The notes under the pieces: model-generated
Told to the model about the DNA's origin: nothing
Database searches by the model: none
Seen by the model: only the letters and a program-made list of their open reading frames with translations
Part shown: piece after piece, positions 26,945-36,241 of the stretch
Position numbering within the stretch: position 1 is the stretch's first letter
How the letters are laid out: the number at the start of each line of letters is the position of its first letter
DNA from: Chloroflexota bacterium
GTDB taxonomy: Bacteria; Chloroflexota; JAJPGV01
Direction of reading: 5' to 3'
Length of the DNA: 64,000 nt
Assembly: GCA_021325635.1 (NCBI GenBank)
Contig: JAJPGV010000049.1
Location: 62,001 to 126,000, forward strand
Made by a program: the position numbers and the translations under genes

Positions 26945-29432
26945 CGTCCCCATCTGATGCGATCGCCGCCCGCTCGGGCTGCGGCCAGACCAGCCAGAGC
27001 AGCTGCGACCAGATGAATGACGCGAGCGCCAGGCACGTGGCGATACCGAATTGGGCTGCCGACAGCGCCTGGACGTGCAGCACCTCGGCGAATCCGGGAT
27101 AGTACGGCAGCAAGGCGGACAAGGCGCTCAGGCCAAGCAGCAGCGGCAGGAGCCGGTTGCCGCGGTTGGCGACGCGCCAGAAGGCACCTTCGGCGCGCTC
27201 CGGCAGGACCACACCGGCCTGCCCCAGCAGCAGCGTGGTGAACCCGAAGTTACGAGCAAGTGCCTCTGGCCACCCGTGGCCGAGACCCCAGGTGTACGCC
27301 GCCCACACCACCGCGAACAGGCCCAGCCCTTCAAGCACGGCGCGGACCAGGCGACGGTTGTCGACCAGTGCGCGCGTTTGACGCACCGGAGGTTCCGTCA
27401 TTGCTCGCGGGTCGGGCTGATCGCGCTCAAAGGCCAGGGTGGAGGTGGTGTGCACCACCAGCTGCAGCCACACCAGGTGCGCCGGCTGAAGGAGAAGCGG
27501 CAGGCCCAGCAGGGGCGCGAGCAGGGCAGGCAGCAGGAAGGGCACATGGAAGGCCACCAGGTAGGAGAAGGCTCGCCGCACATTGCCCAGAATGCGGCGT
27601 CCTTCGCGCACTGCTGTCACGATGGTGCTGAAGTCGTCATCGAGGAGCACCATGGTGGCCGCCTCGCGGGCAACTTCCGTCCCACGCTGCCCCATCGACA
27701 CGCCGATGTGGGCGGCTCGCAATGCCGGCGCGTCGTTGATGCCATCACCGGTCATGGCCACCACCTCGCCGAGTGACTTGAAGGCGTCGACGATGGCCAG
27801 CTTCTCAGAGGGCCGGATACGGGCAAAGACATCGGTCTGTTGCACAGCCTGCCGCCATTGCTCGGGTGTGGCGTTCACCAGCGCCTCCGACGAGGCCACT
27901 TGGGGATGATTGGCGAAGCCTGCCTGCTCGGCAATGGCCCGCGCGGTTATGGGGTGGTCGCCGGTAATCATGACCACGCGGATACCGGCTCGGCGGCACT
28001 CGCGCACGGCCGCGGCCACTTCGGGACGGACCGTATCGGACACCCCGATCAGGCCGAACAGCTGCAGGTCGCGCTCATCGGTGGCCCTGACTCCGCTGAC
28101 GCGGTCGAGCCGGCGGCCGGCCACCGCCAGCACACGCATCGCCTGCCGGGCCATCACGGCATTGGCTGCTTCCGCTCGAGCGCGGAGCGCATCATCAATG
28201 GCACAGCGCGCCAGGATGCCCTCCAGGGCGCCTTTGGCATAGATCGTCAAGCCCTGCGCCGAGCGCCAGACGTGCGACATGTACTTGTCGACGGGGTCGA
28301 ACTCGTATTCGCGGGCGAGCTCGAGACCGTCGTACACGCCTGCCGGAGCGCCAGCGACGATGGCCTGCTCCATGGGATCGAACGGATGCGGCTCACAGGC
28401 GAGCGCAGCGGCACTTCGCAAGTGCTCCCGACCGCCGTCGCCGTCGGCCACCGGCCAGAGGTCGGCCAGGGCCATGTGGCCGAACGTGATCGTGCCCGTC
28501 TTATCGCTGCAGATGACGGTCGTGGCGCCCAGCGTCTCGACACCAGCCATGCGCCGCACCAGAGCGTTGTCCCTGGCCAGCCGCCATGCGCCAAGCGTGA
28601 GATACAGCGAGTAGATGACCGGCAGCTCTTCGGGGATCGTGGCAATCCCCAGGCTGACGCCGCCGAGGAAGGCCTCGCGCGGATCCATGCCGCGGGCGAT
28701 GGTCAGCGCTACAACGGCCCCGCACAGCACCAACGCGCCGATGAAGAGCCGCCCGACCAGGTGGCGGATCCCTTGCTGGAGTGGGGTTGCCTCCGTCTTC
28801 AGTTGCCCGAGCAGCTGGCCAATCTGGCCGTACTCAGTGGACGCCCCCGTCTTCCGGATTTCAGCGACGCCTCGCCCACTCAACAGTGAGCTGCCGGCGA
28901 GCAGCATACCAACGCTCGGTTGCTTCGAAACGGGCTGCGATTCGCCAGTCAAGGCCGACTCGTCGGCCATCACGTCTGATCCGTCGAGCAAGAAGCCATC
29001 GGCCGGCAGGACGCCGCCCTCCTGGACGCGGATGACGTCACCGGGCACCAGCTCTTCGATGGGCACCCCCCGCCACTGCCCGTCGCGCATGACGGTGGCA
29101 CGGGGCTCGTTCAAAGCGCGCAGCTTTTCCAGAGTGTGCTCGGCGCGCCCTTCAAGCAGGACGTTCATGGCCAGGACGGGCACCAGCGCCGCGCCCATGA
29201 CGGCCGCGTCACTGACTTCTCCAAGGGCCAGGTAGATGCCGCTGGCGACGAGCAGCAGCAGCACCATCGGGTCGGCCACAATGCCCGCCCAGCGGCGAAG
29301 CCGCCCATAACGCCGCTTGGGCACCACGATGTTCGGGCCAAACGTCCGCAGCCGTTCGCCGGCTTGCGCGCTGGTGAGCCCCATCTGGCCGACCGTGGAC
29401 GGCTCGGTGCTCACAGGTAGCCCCAGGCTCAC
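26907..29432 (-). CDS. Cation-transporting P-type ATPase (P2-like)
   Basis: About 841 residues: actuator loop with DESALTGESQPVSK, TM4 with IPEELPV, phosphorylation site CSDKTGTIT, nucleotide domain, MITGDHPITARA, and hinge TGDGINDAPALR, then C-terminal helices. In TM6 the P2 signature NLxxD is replaced by QLVVH (LVWLQLVVHTTSTLAFE), so the ion is unlikely to be bound as in Ca pumps. GTG 29432 overlaps the DedA stop (GTGA). It forms an operon with DedA and a cardiolipin-synthase-like gene. Confidence 0.92.
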   Translation of the reverse strand: MSLGLPVSTEPSTVGQMGLTSAQAGERLRTFGPNIVVPKRRYGRLRRWAGIVADPMVLLLLVASGIYLALGEVSDAAVMGAALVPVLAMNVLLEGRAEHTLEKLRALNEPRATVMRDGQWRGVPIEELVPGDVIRVQEGGVLPADGFLLDGSDVMADESALTGESQPVSKQPSVGMLLAGSSLLSGRGVAEIRKTGASTEYGQIGQLLGQLKTEATPLQQGIRHLVGRLFIGALVLCGAVVALTIARGMDPREAFLGGVSLGIATIPEELPVIYSLYLTLGAWRLARDNALVRRMAGVETLGATTVICSDKTGTITFGHMALADLWPVADGDGGREHLRSAAALACEPHPFDPMEQAIVAGAPAGVYDGLELAREYEFDPVDKYMSHVWRSAQGLTIYAKGALEGILARCAIDDALRARAEAANAVMARQAMRVLAVAGRRLDRVSGVRATDERDLQLFGLIGVSDTVRPEVAAAVRECRRAGIRVVMITGDHPITARAIAEQAGFANHPQVASSEALVNATPEQWRQAVQQTDVFARIRPSEKLAIVDAFKSLGEVVAMTGDGINDAPALRAAHIGVSMGQRGTEVAREAATMVLLDDDFSTIVTAVREGRRILGNVRRAFSYLVAFHVPFLLPALLAPLLGLPLLLQPAHLVWLQLVVHTTSTLAFERDQPDPRAMTEPPVRQTRALVDNRRLVRAVLEGLGLFAVVWAAYTWGLGHGWPEALARNFGFTTLLLGQAGVVLPERAEGAFWRVANRGNRLLPLLLGLSALSALLPYYPGFAEVLHVQALSAAQFGIATCLALASFIWSQLLWLVWPQPERAAIASDGDATARAATARRAA

Positions 29433-30061
29433 ACGCCACTCCACAGGCGGCGACGCACAACCAACGAACCGGCGACCGCTAGGACGAAGAGCCCGATAAC
29501 CACGAGTCCGGCACGCTGGACGATGATCTCCACGGTGTCCAGATTGGATGCCATCACGTAGCCGAGCGAGGTGTATACCAGGCACCAGGCTAACGCCGCC
29601 GGTATCTCATACCGCAGATACACGGCGTACGGCAGTCGGGAGCTGCCGGCAGCGAGGGCGACAAAGCCGCGCATGTGGCCGAGTGCGTGGGCCAGCAGGA
29701 TGGCTATCGCCCCATGTTTCGTGAGAAAGGCCTGCGCCTGGTCGAGCCTCCGCTGGTGGCGCCCGCCTCCAGGCAACCGGTCTATCACCGGGCGGACCCC
29801 GGCCCGGCCCAGCCAGTAATCGAGGCTGCTGCCGCTGACCATGCCCGCCCAACCAGCGACGACCACCAGGGGCCACATCAGGGTGCCCAGCCGAGCGTAG
29901 GCCGCAGCCAGGAGAACGACCGTTCCGCCAGGCAACATGACGCCCAACGTCGTGTTCTCCAGCAAGGCGCCCAGGAAGGTCAGCGGATAACCGAACGTGT
30001 CGAACGCGCCCTGCAGCCAGGCGCCGAGATCGCGCCAGGGGGCGGATGCGAGGGCGCCCAT
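29429..30061 (-). CDS. DedA family (VTT domain) membrane protein
   Basis: 210 residues: an N-terminal LENTTLGVMLPGGTVVLLAA motif, GMVSGSSLDYWLGRAGV, the ALGHMRGFVALAAGSSRLPY loop, and C-terminal helices. DedA proteins are implicated in lipid flipping and membrane homeostasis. ATG 30061 directly abuts the stop of the phospholipase-D-type gene, which supports a membrane-lipid theme for the operon. Confidence 0.88.
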   Translation of the reverse strand: MGALASAPWRDLGAWLQGAFDTFGYPLTFLGALLENTTLGVMLPGGTVVLLAAAYARLGTLMWPLVVVAGWAGMVSGSSLDYWLGRAGVRPVIDRLPGGGRHQRRLDQAQAFLTKHGAIAILLAHALGHMRGFVALAAGSSRLPYAVYLRYEIPAALAWCLVYTSLGYVMASNLDTVEIIVQRAGLVVIGLFVLAVAGSLVVRRRLWSGV

Positions 30062-31345
30062 TCAGGCCAGCACCCGCAGCGGCGCGATCAACGTCTCGCC
30101 CAGACGCAATGTAGCCGGTCGCCGTGCCCAGGCCTCGGCCGTGATTTCCGTCGCCTTTCGGGCGTCTGACTCGAACAGCGCCTCCATCTGCGACGCCAGG
30201 GCCTCGCTGTAGACCTCGACGTTGATCTCGTAGTTCCCGGCCGAGCTGAGCCGGTCGAGGTTGGCAGTCCCAATCGTCGACCACACCCCGTCGACAGTGC
30301 ACGTCTTGGCGTGGATCATGCCGTCGTAGCCGAAGATGCGAATGCCTGCCGCCAGGCAGGCGGAGAAGTTGCCACGAGACAGCCAATCGATGGCGCCGTG
30401 GTTGGACTGCCATGGCAAGAGCACCCGCACATCGACGCCGCGACGCCCGGCGGCCTTCAGCTCGTCGAGCAGCGCCGGGTCGGGGACGAAATACGGGTTG
30501 GTCAGCCAGATCCGACGCTCGGCGCGTTCGACGGCTTCCATATACATATTGCGAATCGGAAACGTCATCCGGTGGGCATCGGTGCCCAACACGCGGATAA
30601 GTGGATCGAGAGTCCGCCGGTAGCGGCGCTCGATCCGTTGCTTCGGAGCCAACCAGCTCCAGAAGTGCTCGAACTCGCCGGCCAGCTCGGCTGCCGCGGG
30701 ACCCTCGATGCGCAGCTGGGTATCGCGCCAACTGACGGAGTTTGCGTCCGCGATGTTGAAGCCGCCAATAAAGCCCACGCGTCCGTCGGCGACCAGCAGC
30801 TTTCGGTGCTCGAAGGCGTAATGTCGCAGGTCGATGACGTCCCACGGCTGACGGAACGGCGTGTAGGCCAGGGTGTGGACGTTCTTGGGAAACCGCTTGA
30901 ACCTCGCCGGCTCGAGGAGGGTCGCGAAGCCGTCGACCAGCACGTAGACGTCGACACCTGCATCGGCCCGGGCGCTCAGCTCCGCTTTGAACGCCCGACC
31001 AATCGCATCGTCGCGAAAGATGAACGACTCTAGATACACCGCTTCACGGGCGGTCCTGATCGCGGCCAGCATGTCGGGGAACAAGTCTTCCCCGTCCGCG
31101 TACAGCAGCAGCCGGTTCTGGCCGACGGTGACCGACGTAAAGTCAGGATGCCCGATGTACTGGTGGCGATAGCGCTGCCGACGGGCCAGCCACGTCAGCT
31201 CCAGGATGGTCACCGCGGCAGCCTCGAAGACCGCCCAGAGCGCGAGACCGCGCTTGAGCAAAGGCAGGAGAACCGGCCTCAACTGCGTCCACCGACGAGC
31301 GGACCAGCTTGCACCGGTGTCACCGTGGCCGGTCACGCGCTTCAC
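30062..31345 (-). CDS. Cardiolipin-synthase-like phospholipase D protein
   Basis: 427 residues: one N-terminal hydrophobic helix (LLKRGLALWAVFEAAAVTIL), then two PLD domains with HKD motifs HRKLLVADGRVGFIGG and HAKTCTVDGVWSTIGTANLD. The AVYLESFIFRDDAIG start of the first domain is typical of cardiolipin synthases. It would join or transfer phosphatidyl groups at the membrane. It is the first gene of the operon that continues with DedA and the P-type ATPase. Confidence 0.88.
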   Translation of the reverse strand: MKRVTGHGDTGASWSARRWTQLRPVLLPLLKRGLALWAVFEAAAVTILELTWLARRQRYRHQYIGHPDFTSVTVGQNRLLLYADGEDLFPDMLAAIRTAREAVYLESFIFRDDAIGRAFKAELSARADAGVDVYVLVDGFATLLEPARFKRFPKNVHTLAYTPFRQPWDVIDLRHYAFEHRKLLVADGRVGFIGGFNIADANSVSWRDTQLRIEGPAAAELAGEFEHFWSWLAPKQRIERRYRRTLDPLIRVLGTDAHRMTFPIRNMYMEAVERAERRIWLTNPYFVPDPALLDELKAAGRRGVDVRVLLPWQSNHGAIDWLSRGNFSACLAAGIRIFGYDGMIHAKTCTVDGVWSTIGTANLDRLSSAGNYEINVEVYSEALASQMEALFESDARKATEITAEAWARRPATLRLGETLIAPLRVLA

Positions 31346-31444
31346 CTGCGTTGAGGCTAGGTCAGCGCCTCGAACATGTGCATGAATGGACCGGCAACGC
31401 CCCGTGAATAGGCGGCGCCCGCGCCAAGCCGTGCGGGACTGTCG

Positions 31445-31669
31445 CTACCTTACGAGGCGCACCGCAGACGCCACGAATGCCGCTGCGACGGCGGCGGCAA
31501 GCAGGGCCAGGCCGCCGCGGCGACGATAGGCCGGAAAGAGCGCCAGGCCGGTGAGCGCGAGCAGGCCCGCCAGGGCGGCGACGATAAGGGGTTCGAGAAA
31601 GGCAGTCCCCAGCATCAGGAGCGCGATGGCCGCGCTCGTAAACCACCACTGTCCCTGTTCCCTGGTCAC
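31445..31669 (-). CDS. Small two- or three-helix membrane protein (74 aa)
   Basis: Hydrophobic segments FTSAAIALLMLGTAFLEPLIVAALAGLLALTGLAL and LALLAAAVAAAFVASAV flank a short YRRRGG loop. GTG 31669 has AAGG upstream. No family recognised. It lies 99 bp before the cardiolipin-synthase-like gene on the same strand. Confidence 0.5.
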   Translation of the reverse strand: MTREQGQWWFTSAAIALLMLGTAFLEPLIVAALAGLLALTGLALFPAYRRRGGLALLAAAVAAAFVASAVRLVR

Positions 31670-31849
31670 AGCCTTGCGCTAAGCAACATCGCACTTGCGG
31701 AATGAACGCCGCGACAATCAGAAGACAACGCTCGGCTAACCTGGCGCAGGCACCCCGGATTGTGCCGCGCCTGCGCCGTACGCAGTGTCAATCGCGGCGA
31801 CCGTCCAGCAGACCACCGGAGAAGACCCGGCCATCGTCTTTGTGTGGCA

Positions 31850-31877
31850 TTGGCCCTCCGTTGCTGCACTTTTTAGG
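31850..31877 (+). promoter_or_regulatory. Promoter candidate for the S41 gene
   Basis: TTGGCC (31850-31855), a 16-bp spacer, then TTTAGG (31872-31877). It shares spacing and the -10-like box with the element at 48231. Confidence 0.35.
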
Positions 31878-31975
31878 ACCCACGGCTCAGACTCCCGCCA
31901 GAGGCACTGTGCGTGAAGCATGCCCTGCTCTCGACGGGGTTCGCGTGGAGACGAGGACCACACCGGAGCGATGCA

Positions 31976-33295
31976 ATGCACACGACCGCAGGTTCCAACC
32001 GAGCTGGCAACCGAAAGGGCCCAGTGGTCTTAAGCGCAGCGCTCGTGCTTTCGCTGTGCGCCTCATTCCTGGGAGGCGCTCGCTATGGAAACCAGGCTGT
32101 CGAGCGTCTGCATCTGCCCTGGGCTGTCGAGCGATGGCTCATCAACCCCGCAGTCGAGCCAGCCGATGCGGCAGCGACCTCCGGTTTACTGTGGGAAGCG
32201 TGGAACGTCATCGACCACAACTACGTCGACCGCTCCGCCATCGACGCGCGGAAGATGACTTACGGGGCCATCGCCGGTGTCGTCGATAGCCTTGGCGACA
32301 CCGGCCACAGCCGCTTTCTGACGCCGGACGAAGTCCACCGGGAACATGAAGCGCTCAGCGGCAGCTTTGTCGGCATCGGCGCCGAGGTTGGTGTACGCAA
32401 CGGCCAGCCGGTCATCGTTGCGCCGCTGGAAGGCGGCCCGGCCCAGCGAGCTGGGCTGCTGCCCGGAGACGCCATCATCCGAGTCAACGGCGACGACGTG
32501 ACCCGGCTGACTCTGTCCGAGCTCGCCTCACGGATGCGTGGCGAAGCCGAAACTCAAGTGACGTTGACCGTGGTGCATCCAGGCACCGACCGCGAAGTGG
32601 ACATCCAGGTCACCCGTCAGCGGGTAACGCCCCGGTCGGTTAGCTCACAGGCCATCCCAGGAAGCGACATCGTCGACGTCCGGCTCTCCGGGTTTGACAA
32701 CGAGACGACCGCGCAGCTCGTAGAGGCGCTTCGAGCGCTTCCCAATGGAGGACTAGCCGGCATCATCCTCGACGTGCGAGACAACCCCGGTGGGCTGCTC
32801 GATCAGGCGGTGGACGTCGCCAGCCAGTTCTTGAGCAGCGGCACCGTCGTGCTGGTCCGAGACAGCGCCGGCCACGAGCAAGCCTTCGAGGCAAAGCCGG
32901 ACGGCGCCGCCACGAGCGTGCCTATCGTGGCGCTCATCGATGCCAGTACCGCGAGCGCAGCGGAGGTCGCGGTCGCTGCCCTACAGCAGCACCATCGTGC
33001 CTTCGTCATTGGCCAGCCCAGTTTCGGGACGAGCACCGTACTAAGTACGTTCGAGCTGAACGATGGGTCGGCCATCATGCTGGGCAGCGCCGAGTGGCTT
33101 CCACCCAACCGCACGCCCGTCAAAGGGAAGGGCGTTCAGCCTGACCTCGCTGTCCGTCTGACCTCCGATGGCGACCTACTGACGCCCGCTCGTCTCAAAG
33201 TCATGGACGCCGGGCAGGTGGCGACCAGCGGCGACAGCCAGTTGTTGGCCGGCGTCAGGTACCTGCGGCAGCGGATCGCACCAGACGCACCATGA
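31976..33295 (+). CDS. S41 (CtpA-like) peptidase lacking the catalytic lysine
   Basis: About 439 residues: one N-terminal transmembrane anchor (VVLSAALVLSLCASFLGG), a PDZ domain (SFVGIGAEVGVRNGQPVIVAPLEGGPAQRAGLLPGD), and an S41 domain with VRDNPGGLLDQAVDVAS and GKGVQPD. The nucleophile Ser is present in STASAAEVAVAAL (codon 32954-32956). Exactly 25 residues later, where Lys455 of E. coli Tsp sits, the usual FGKG reads FGTST (ACG codon, 33029-33031). The aspartate position is Gln. ATG 31976 follows GGAG; GTG 31913 is an alternative start. Confidence 0.87.
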   Translation: MHTTAGSNRAGNRKGPVVLSAALVLSLCASFLGGARYGNQAVERLHLPWAVERWLINPAVEPADAAATSGLLWEAWNVIDHNYVDRSAIDARKMTYGAIAGVVDSLGDTGHSRFLTPDEVHREHEALSGSFVGIGAEVGVRNGQPVIVAPLEGGPAQRAGLLPGDAIIRVNGDDVTRLTLSELASRMRGEAETQVTLTVVHPGTDREVDIQVTRQRVTPRSVSSQAIPGSDIVDVRLSGFDNETTAQLVEALRALPNGGLAGIILDVRDNPGGLLDQAVDVASQFLSSGTVVLVRDSAGHEQAFEAKPDGAATSVPIVALIDASTASAAEVAVAALQQHHRAFVIGQPSFGTSTVLSTFELNDGSAIMLGSAEWLPPNRTPVKGKGVQPDLAVRLTSDGDLLTPARLKVMDAGQVATSGDSQLLAGVRYLRQRIAPDAP

Positions 33296-33353
33296 CCGCG
33301 CCGCGCGGGTCCCGCCGAGACGGCCGTTCCGGTTTCGTTGTTCGGGTGTTTAC

Positions 33354-33656
33354 GTGCCCGTCATTCCGCCCTTGCCAGGCTTAAGCCAGACGATGGAGCG
33401 GTCACGCGAGACGGTCGACGGCGGCACGCAGCTGACAGCGCACGGGCTCACGGCCTACACCATTGGGGCCGCCATTGTGTGGGCGGGCCTGTTTGTGGCA
33501 ATTGCTGTCGTGCTCAGCGGCAGCGCCTACTTCGGGCAACTCCTCCCAATCCTGACGGGGGCGATGGTGTGGTTCGTCATCATCGTGCCCGCCGCCGCAT
33601 CCCGCAACGGGCGACACAAGCACCCGGGGGGCTCGCGGCAGTCGCCAGCAGGCTGA
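33354..33656 (+). CDS. Small membrane protein (100 aa)
   Basis: GTG start; two transmembrane helices (TIGAAIVWAGLFVAIAVVL and LLPILTGAMVWFVIIVPAAA) between a hydrophilic N-terminus and a basic tail. No family recognised. It ends 4 bp before the ICMT-like methyltransferase and is probably cotranscribed with it. Confidence 0.5.
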   Translation: MPVIPPLPGLSQTMERSRETVDGGTQLTAHGLTAYTIGAAIVWAGLFVAIAVVLSGSAYFGQLLPILTGAMVWFVIIVPAAASRNGRHKHPGGSRQSPAG

Positions 33657-33660
33657 TACG

Positions 33661-34272
33661 GTGGCCCGCATCGATCGCGCCGAGAAGGCGGCTCGCCTCA
33701 CGGGCATTGTCCCCGCCGCGGCGGCGAGTGCTATGGCGCTGCGCGGACTGGCGGCAGCCCGCCAGCAGCCGGTTGGTCGGACCACTGGCACGCCGTATCG
33801 CCGCATTCCCCTGATCGTGTACCTCGTCGCTGGCAGCATCTACACCGGCCTGAGCGTCAAGGGCTGGCGTCCTGTGCCGGTGCGCCTGCCCACCTGGGCT
33901 CGATGCCTGTGCACCGTCGCCGGCCTATCGCTCTACAGCGCCGGGATGGGCTTCGTCTTCTCCGGGCGATTGGCGCTTGGCAGGATGTACAACCTGTCGT
34001 CGGCGACCGGCGCTGAGCTGTTCGCCAACCATCAGCTGGTGACCACGGGTCCGTTCCGCTGGGTGCGCCACCCGATGTATTTCGGAGCCCTCCTGGCGGG
34101 CGCCGGGGCCCTGCTGCTCTACCGGACGTGGACTATGGTCTTCATCTGTCTGCACTTGCCGGTCTTCTGTATCCGCGCGCGCCGCGAGGAGGAAGTGCTC
34201 GAGCAGGAGTTCGGTGACGAGTGGCGTAAGTACCGGGCACAGGTGCCCGCCGGTGTGCCCGGCCTGCCCTAG
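33661..34272 (+). CDS. ICMT/PEMT-type membrane methyltransferase (left copy, intact)
   Basis: 203 residues with four hydrophobic segments and the C-terminal signature of isoprenylcysteine carboxyl-methyltransferase-like proteins: TTGPFRWVRHPMYFGALLAGAG and EEEVLEQEFGDEWRKYRAQVP. It would methylate a lipid or small hydrophobic acceptor using SAM; bacterial substrates are mostly unknown. From 33702 it is the intact member of a duplicated pair; the copy at 43096 has two frame-breaking deletions. Its stop shares one base with the next GTG. Confidence 0.82.
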   Translation: MARIDRAEKAARLTGIVPAAAASAMALRGLAAARQQPVGRTTGTPYRRIPLIVYLVAGSIYTGLSVKGWRPVPVRLPTWARCLCTVAGLSLYSAGMGFVFSGRLALGRMYNLSSATGAELFANHQLVTTGPFRWVRHPMYFGALLAGAGALLLYRTWTMVFICLHLPVFCIRARREEEVLEQEFGDEWRKYRAQVPAGVPGLP

Positions 34273-34676
34273 TGCCCAGCCAACTCACTCATGCTGACAA
34301 CCCGTCGCATGCCTCGTTCTCAGCGCCTCGGCGTCGGTCGATCGGCATCAGGCTGCTGGCCATCGAGAAAGCTCTTGGCGCGTGCTTTTTCCTGGCGGCC
34401 GCCACCACCCTGGCTAGTGCTGCAGGCCCGGAACGTCACGCATCCACTGCAGGTCCTTTTGCCGGGGAGCTGCGGGAAGACCCGCATGACGCTCCGGCAA
34501 ACCTGCTCATCGGCTTTCTGCCACAGGTCAGCACGACCGCGCTGCTGACGCTCGGCCTCGTCGCCCTGGGCGACATGCTTCTGCACGCCATCGAGGCCGC
34601 CGGACTGTGGCTCGGGCAACTGTGGGTCGAATACCTCATCCTGATCGAGACGGCCGGCCTCCTGCCTTACGAGGCC
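33702..34676 (+). repeat. Left copy of a duplicated ICMT-DUF2127 gene pair
   Basis: This 975-bp segment aligns along its whole length with 43096-44068 (973 bp), same strand. Similarity begins at GGG(C/T)ATTGTCCCCGCC and stops sharply after GAGGCC at 34671-34676. The length difference equals the two deletions in the right methyltransferase copy. It carries many substitutions, so the duplication is not recent. Confidence 0.85.
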
Positions 34677-35012
34677 ATCCGCAATCTCCTGCAGCAGGTA
34701 CTGGCGGAGGCCGGACATGAGGTCGACAGCGCGCCCGACAGCTTGAGCGCCATGGACCAGGTGCGCTTCCAGGCGCCGGACTTGATTGTGCTCGACCTGT
34801 TCACGCCGCGAATGGATGGCTGGGAATTCCTCAATGTGACGCGCACTTCAGCTGCTTGCCAGAAGGTGCCGGTGGTGGTGGTCACCGCCAGCGACCAACT
34901 GCCGAGCGATCGGCGCATTCGTGCCGTTATCAAGAAGCCCTTCGACCTGTCGCTGCTGACCGCGACCGTGGACAGCCTGCTGCACACACCGGCCACTCAG
35001 CTGGTCGTGTAA
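34272..35012 (+). pseudogene. Chimera: broken DUF2127 fused to a headless receiver
   Basis: 246 codons. The first 135 follow the DUF2127 membrane protein at 43664. A +1 insertion near 34404 and a -1 deletion near 34450 scramble about 16 residues, and the protein's last two helices are missing. At GAGGCC (34671-34676) the frame joins a response-regulator receiver that lacks its first strand and acidic cluster: EAIRNLLQQVLAEAGHEV, then Asp in IVLDLFTP, VVVVTASD, and Lys in IKKPFD. The open frame could be translated, but neither half looks functional. The GTG start overlaps the methyltransferase stop by one base. Confidence 0.8.
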
Positions 35013-35240
35013 GGGTGGTGCGCCCGTTCCGAGGCGTGGGCTCTTGCATGGGACCGGCGCCTTCCGCAGCCCGGGTCGGCCACTCTCGACGATGGGCGTG
35101 CTTGCGGGTTCCGCCCAAGCGCGAGCTGTGGGAGGATCTGCCCGGTTGAAGGCTCAGGGCATGACAGCCACCACGCCTACCCGCCTCGCATCAATCGCAC
35201 AAGGCGTCTTGCGAGGACTCACGGCGGACGCCGCAACGAT

Positions 35241-36053
35241 TTGAACGTGCGGGTCTTCGCCGCGACCACCGGCGTACCGGAAGCTGGGCGGAACCCTGCC
35301 GCGGGGTTTGCCGGCGGCACCCTCATCGGAGCGCTCGTTGGCCTCGGCGGGGCCGAATTTCGCCTGCCGCTATTGGTCGGCGCATTTCGTTTCGCCACCC
35401 TAGAAGCGGTGATCCTCAACAAAGCCATGAGCCTGATCGTCGTCACGACCGCACTCCCGTTCCGAGCCACGGCCGTGTCGTTTGGCGCGCTGGCCGGACT
35501 CTGGCCGGTGATTGTGAACCTCCTAGCTGGCACTGTAGTAGGTGCCTGGATGGGAGCAAGCGGGGCGACGAAACTCAAAGCTCAAACGCTTAATCGCGTC
35601 ATCGCTATCCTGCTCGTAGGGATTGCGGCCGTGCTGCTGCTCGGCCATTCGGCGGAGCAGTCGCAGCCGCTGCTATCAGGTCCCGCACAAGCAATCGCTG
35701 GCGTGCTGGCCGGAGTCGGGATTGGCGCCGTTGCGGCACTCATGGGCGTGGCCGGCGGCGAACTGCTCATCCCCACGCTCGTGATTCTGTTCGGTGTTGA
35801 CGTCAAGCTGGCGGGCAGCGTCTCCCTGGCGATCAGCCTTCCCACGATGCTGGTCGCATTTGCCCGCTACAGCCAGGACCAGAGCTTCGTAGTGTTGAAG
35901 CAGAATCTCAACTTCGTCGTTGTCATGGGACTCGGCTCCATTCTGGGAACATTTCTTGGCGGCCAGCTGCTACGCTGGGCGCCGGCAACCATCCTGCTGC
36001 CTGCACTCGCCGTCATCCTCCTGCTTTCGGCCTGGAAGATGTGGAGGCATTAG
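35241..36053 (+). CDS. TSUP family (TauE/SafE) membrane permease
   Basis: 270 residues with eight hydrophobic helices and the two-repeat TSUP pattern: FAGGTLIGALVGLGGAEFRLPLL in the first half and VLAGVGIGAVAALMGVAGGELLIPTLVILFGVD in the second. TSUP proteins move sulfite, thiosulfate, sulfonates or related anions. The start is a TTG (35241) or GTG (35247). It is the first gene of an island with a metal-sensor regulator, DUF169 and an Fe-S carrier, so a sulfur-compound role is plausible. Confidence 0.85.
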   Translation: MNVRVFAATTGVPEAGRNPAAGFAGGTLIGALVGLGGAEFRLPLLVGAFRFATLEAVILNKAMSLIVVTTALPFRATAVSFGALAGLWPVIVNLLAGTVVGAWMGASGATKLKAQTLNRVIAILLVGIAAVLLLGHSAEQSQPLLSGPAQAIAGVLAGVGIGAVAALMGVAGGELLIPTLVILFGVDVKLAGSVSLAISLPTMLVAFARYSQDQSFVVLKQNLNFVVVMGLGSILGTFLGGQLLRWAPATILLPALAVILLLSAWKMWRH

Positions 36054-36241
36054 TAACCAAGTCCTCTTCACACGGACACCGTAGGCAGCGCTAGGCTGCT
36101 CGTCCAGGACGCCTCCACGAACTCTTTGCCCGCGAGTTCGCTCCTGATTCGGAGACCCATTGAAGTCATGTCTAGCAGAGGAGCCGCCGCTCCTCTCGTC
36201 TGGCAGCTGACACGCAGCCGCACGTCTGGCAGTCACCTGCG

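Noticed and set aside
27840-28889. Open plus-strand frame of about 349 codons opposite the P-type ATPase
   Set aside because: Antisense of a fully conserved enzyme, low-complexity composition, no ribosome-binding site.
29607-30845. Open minus-strand frame across the DedA and phospholipase-D-type genes
   Set aside because: It runs out of frame over two recognised genes and is dominated by Arg/Gly/Pro; no family.
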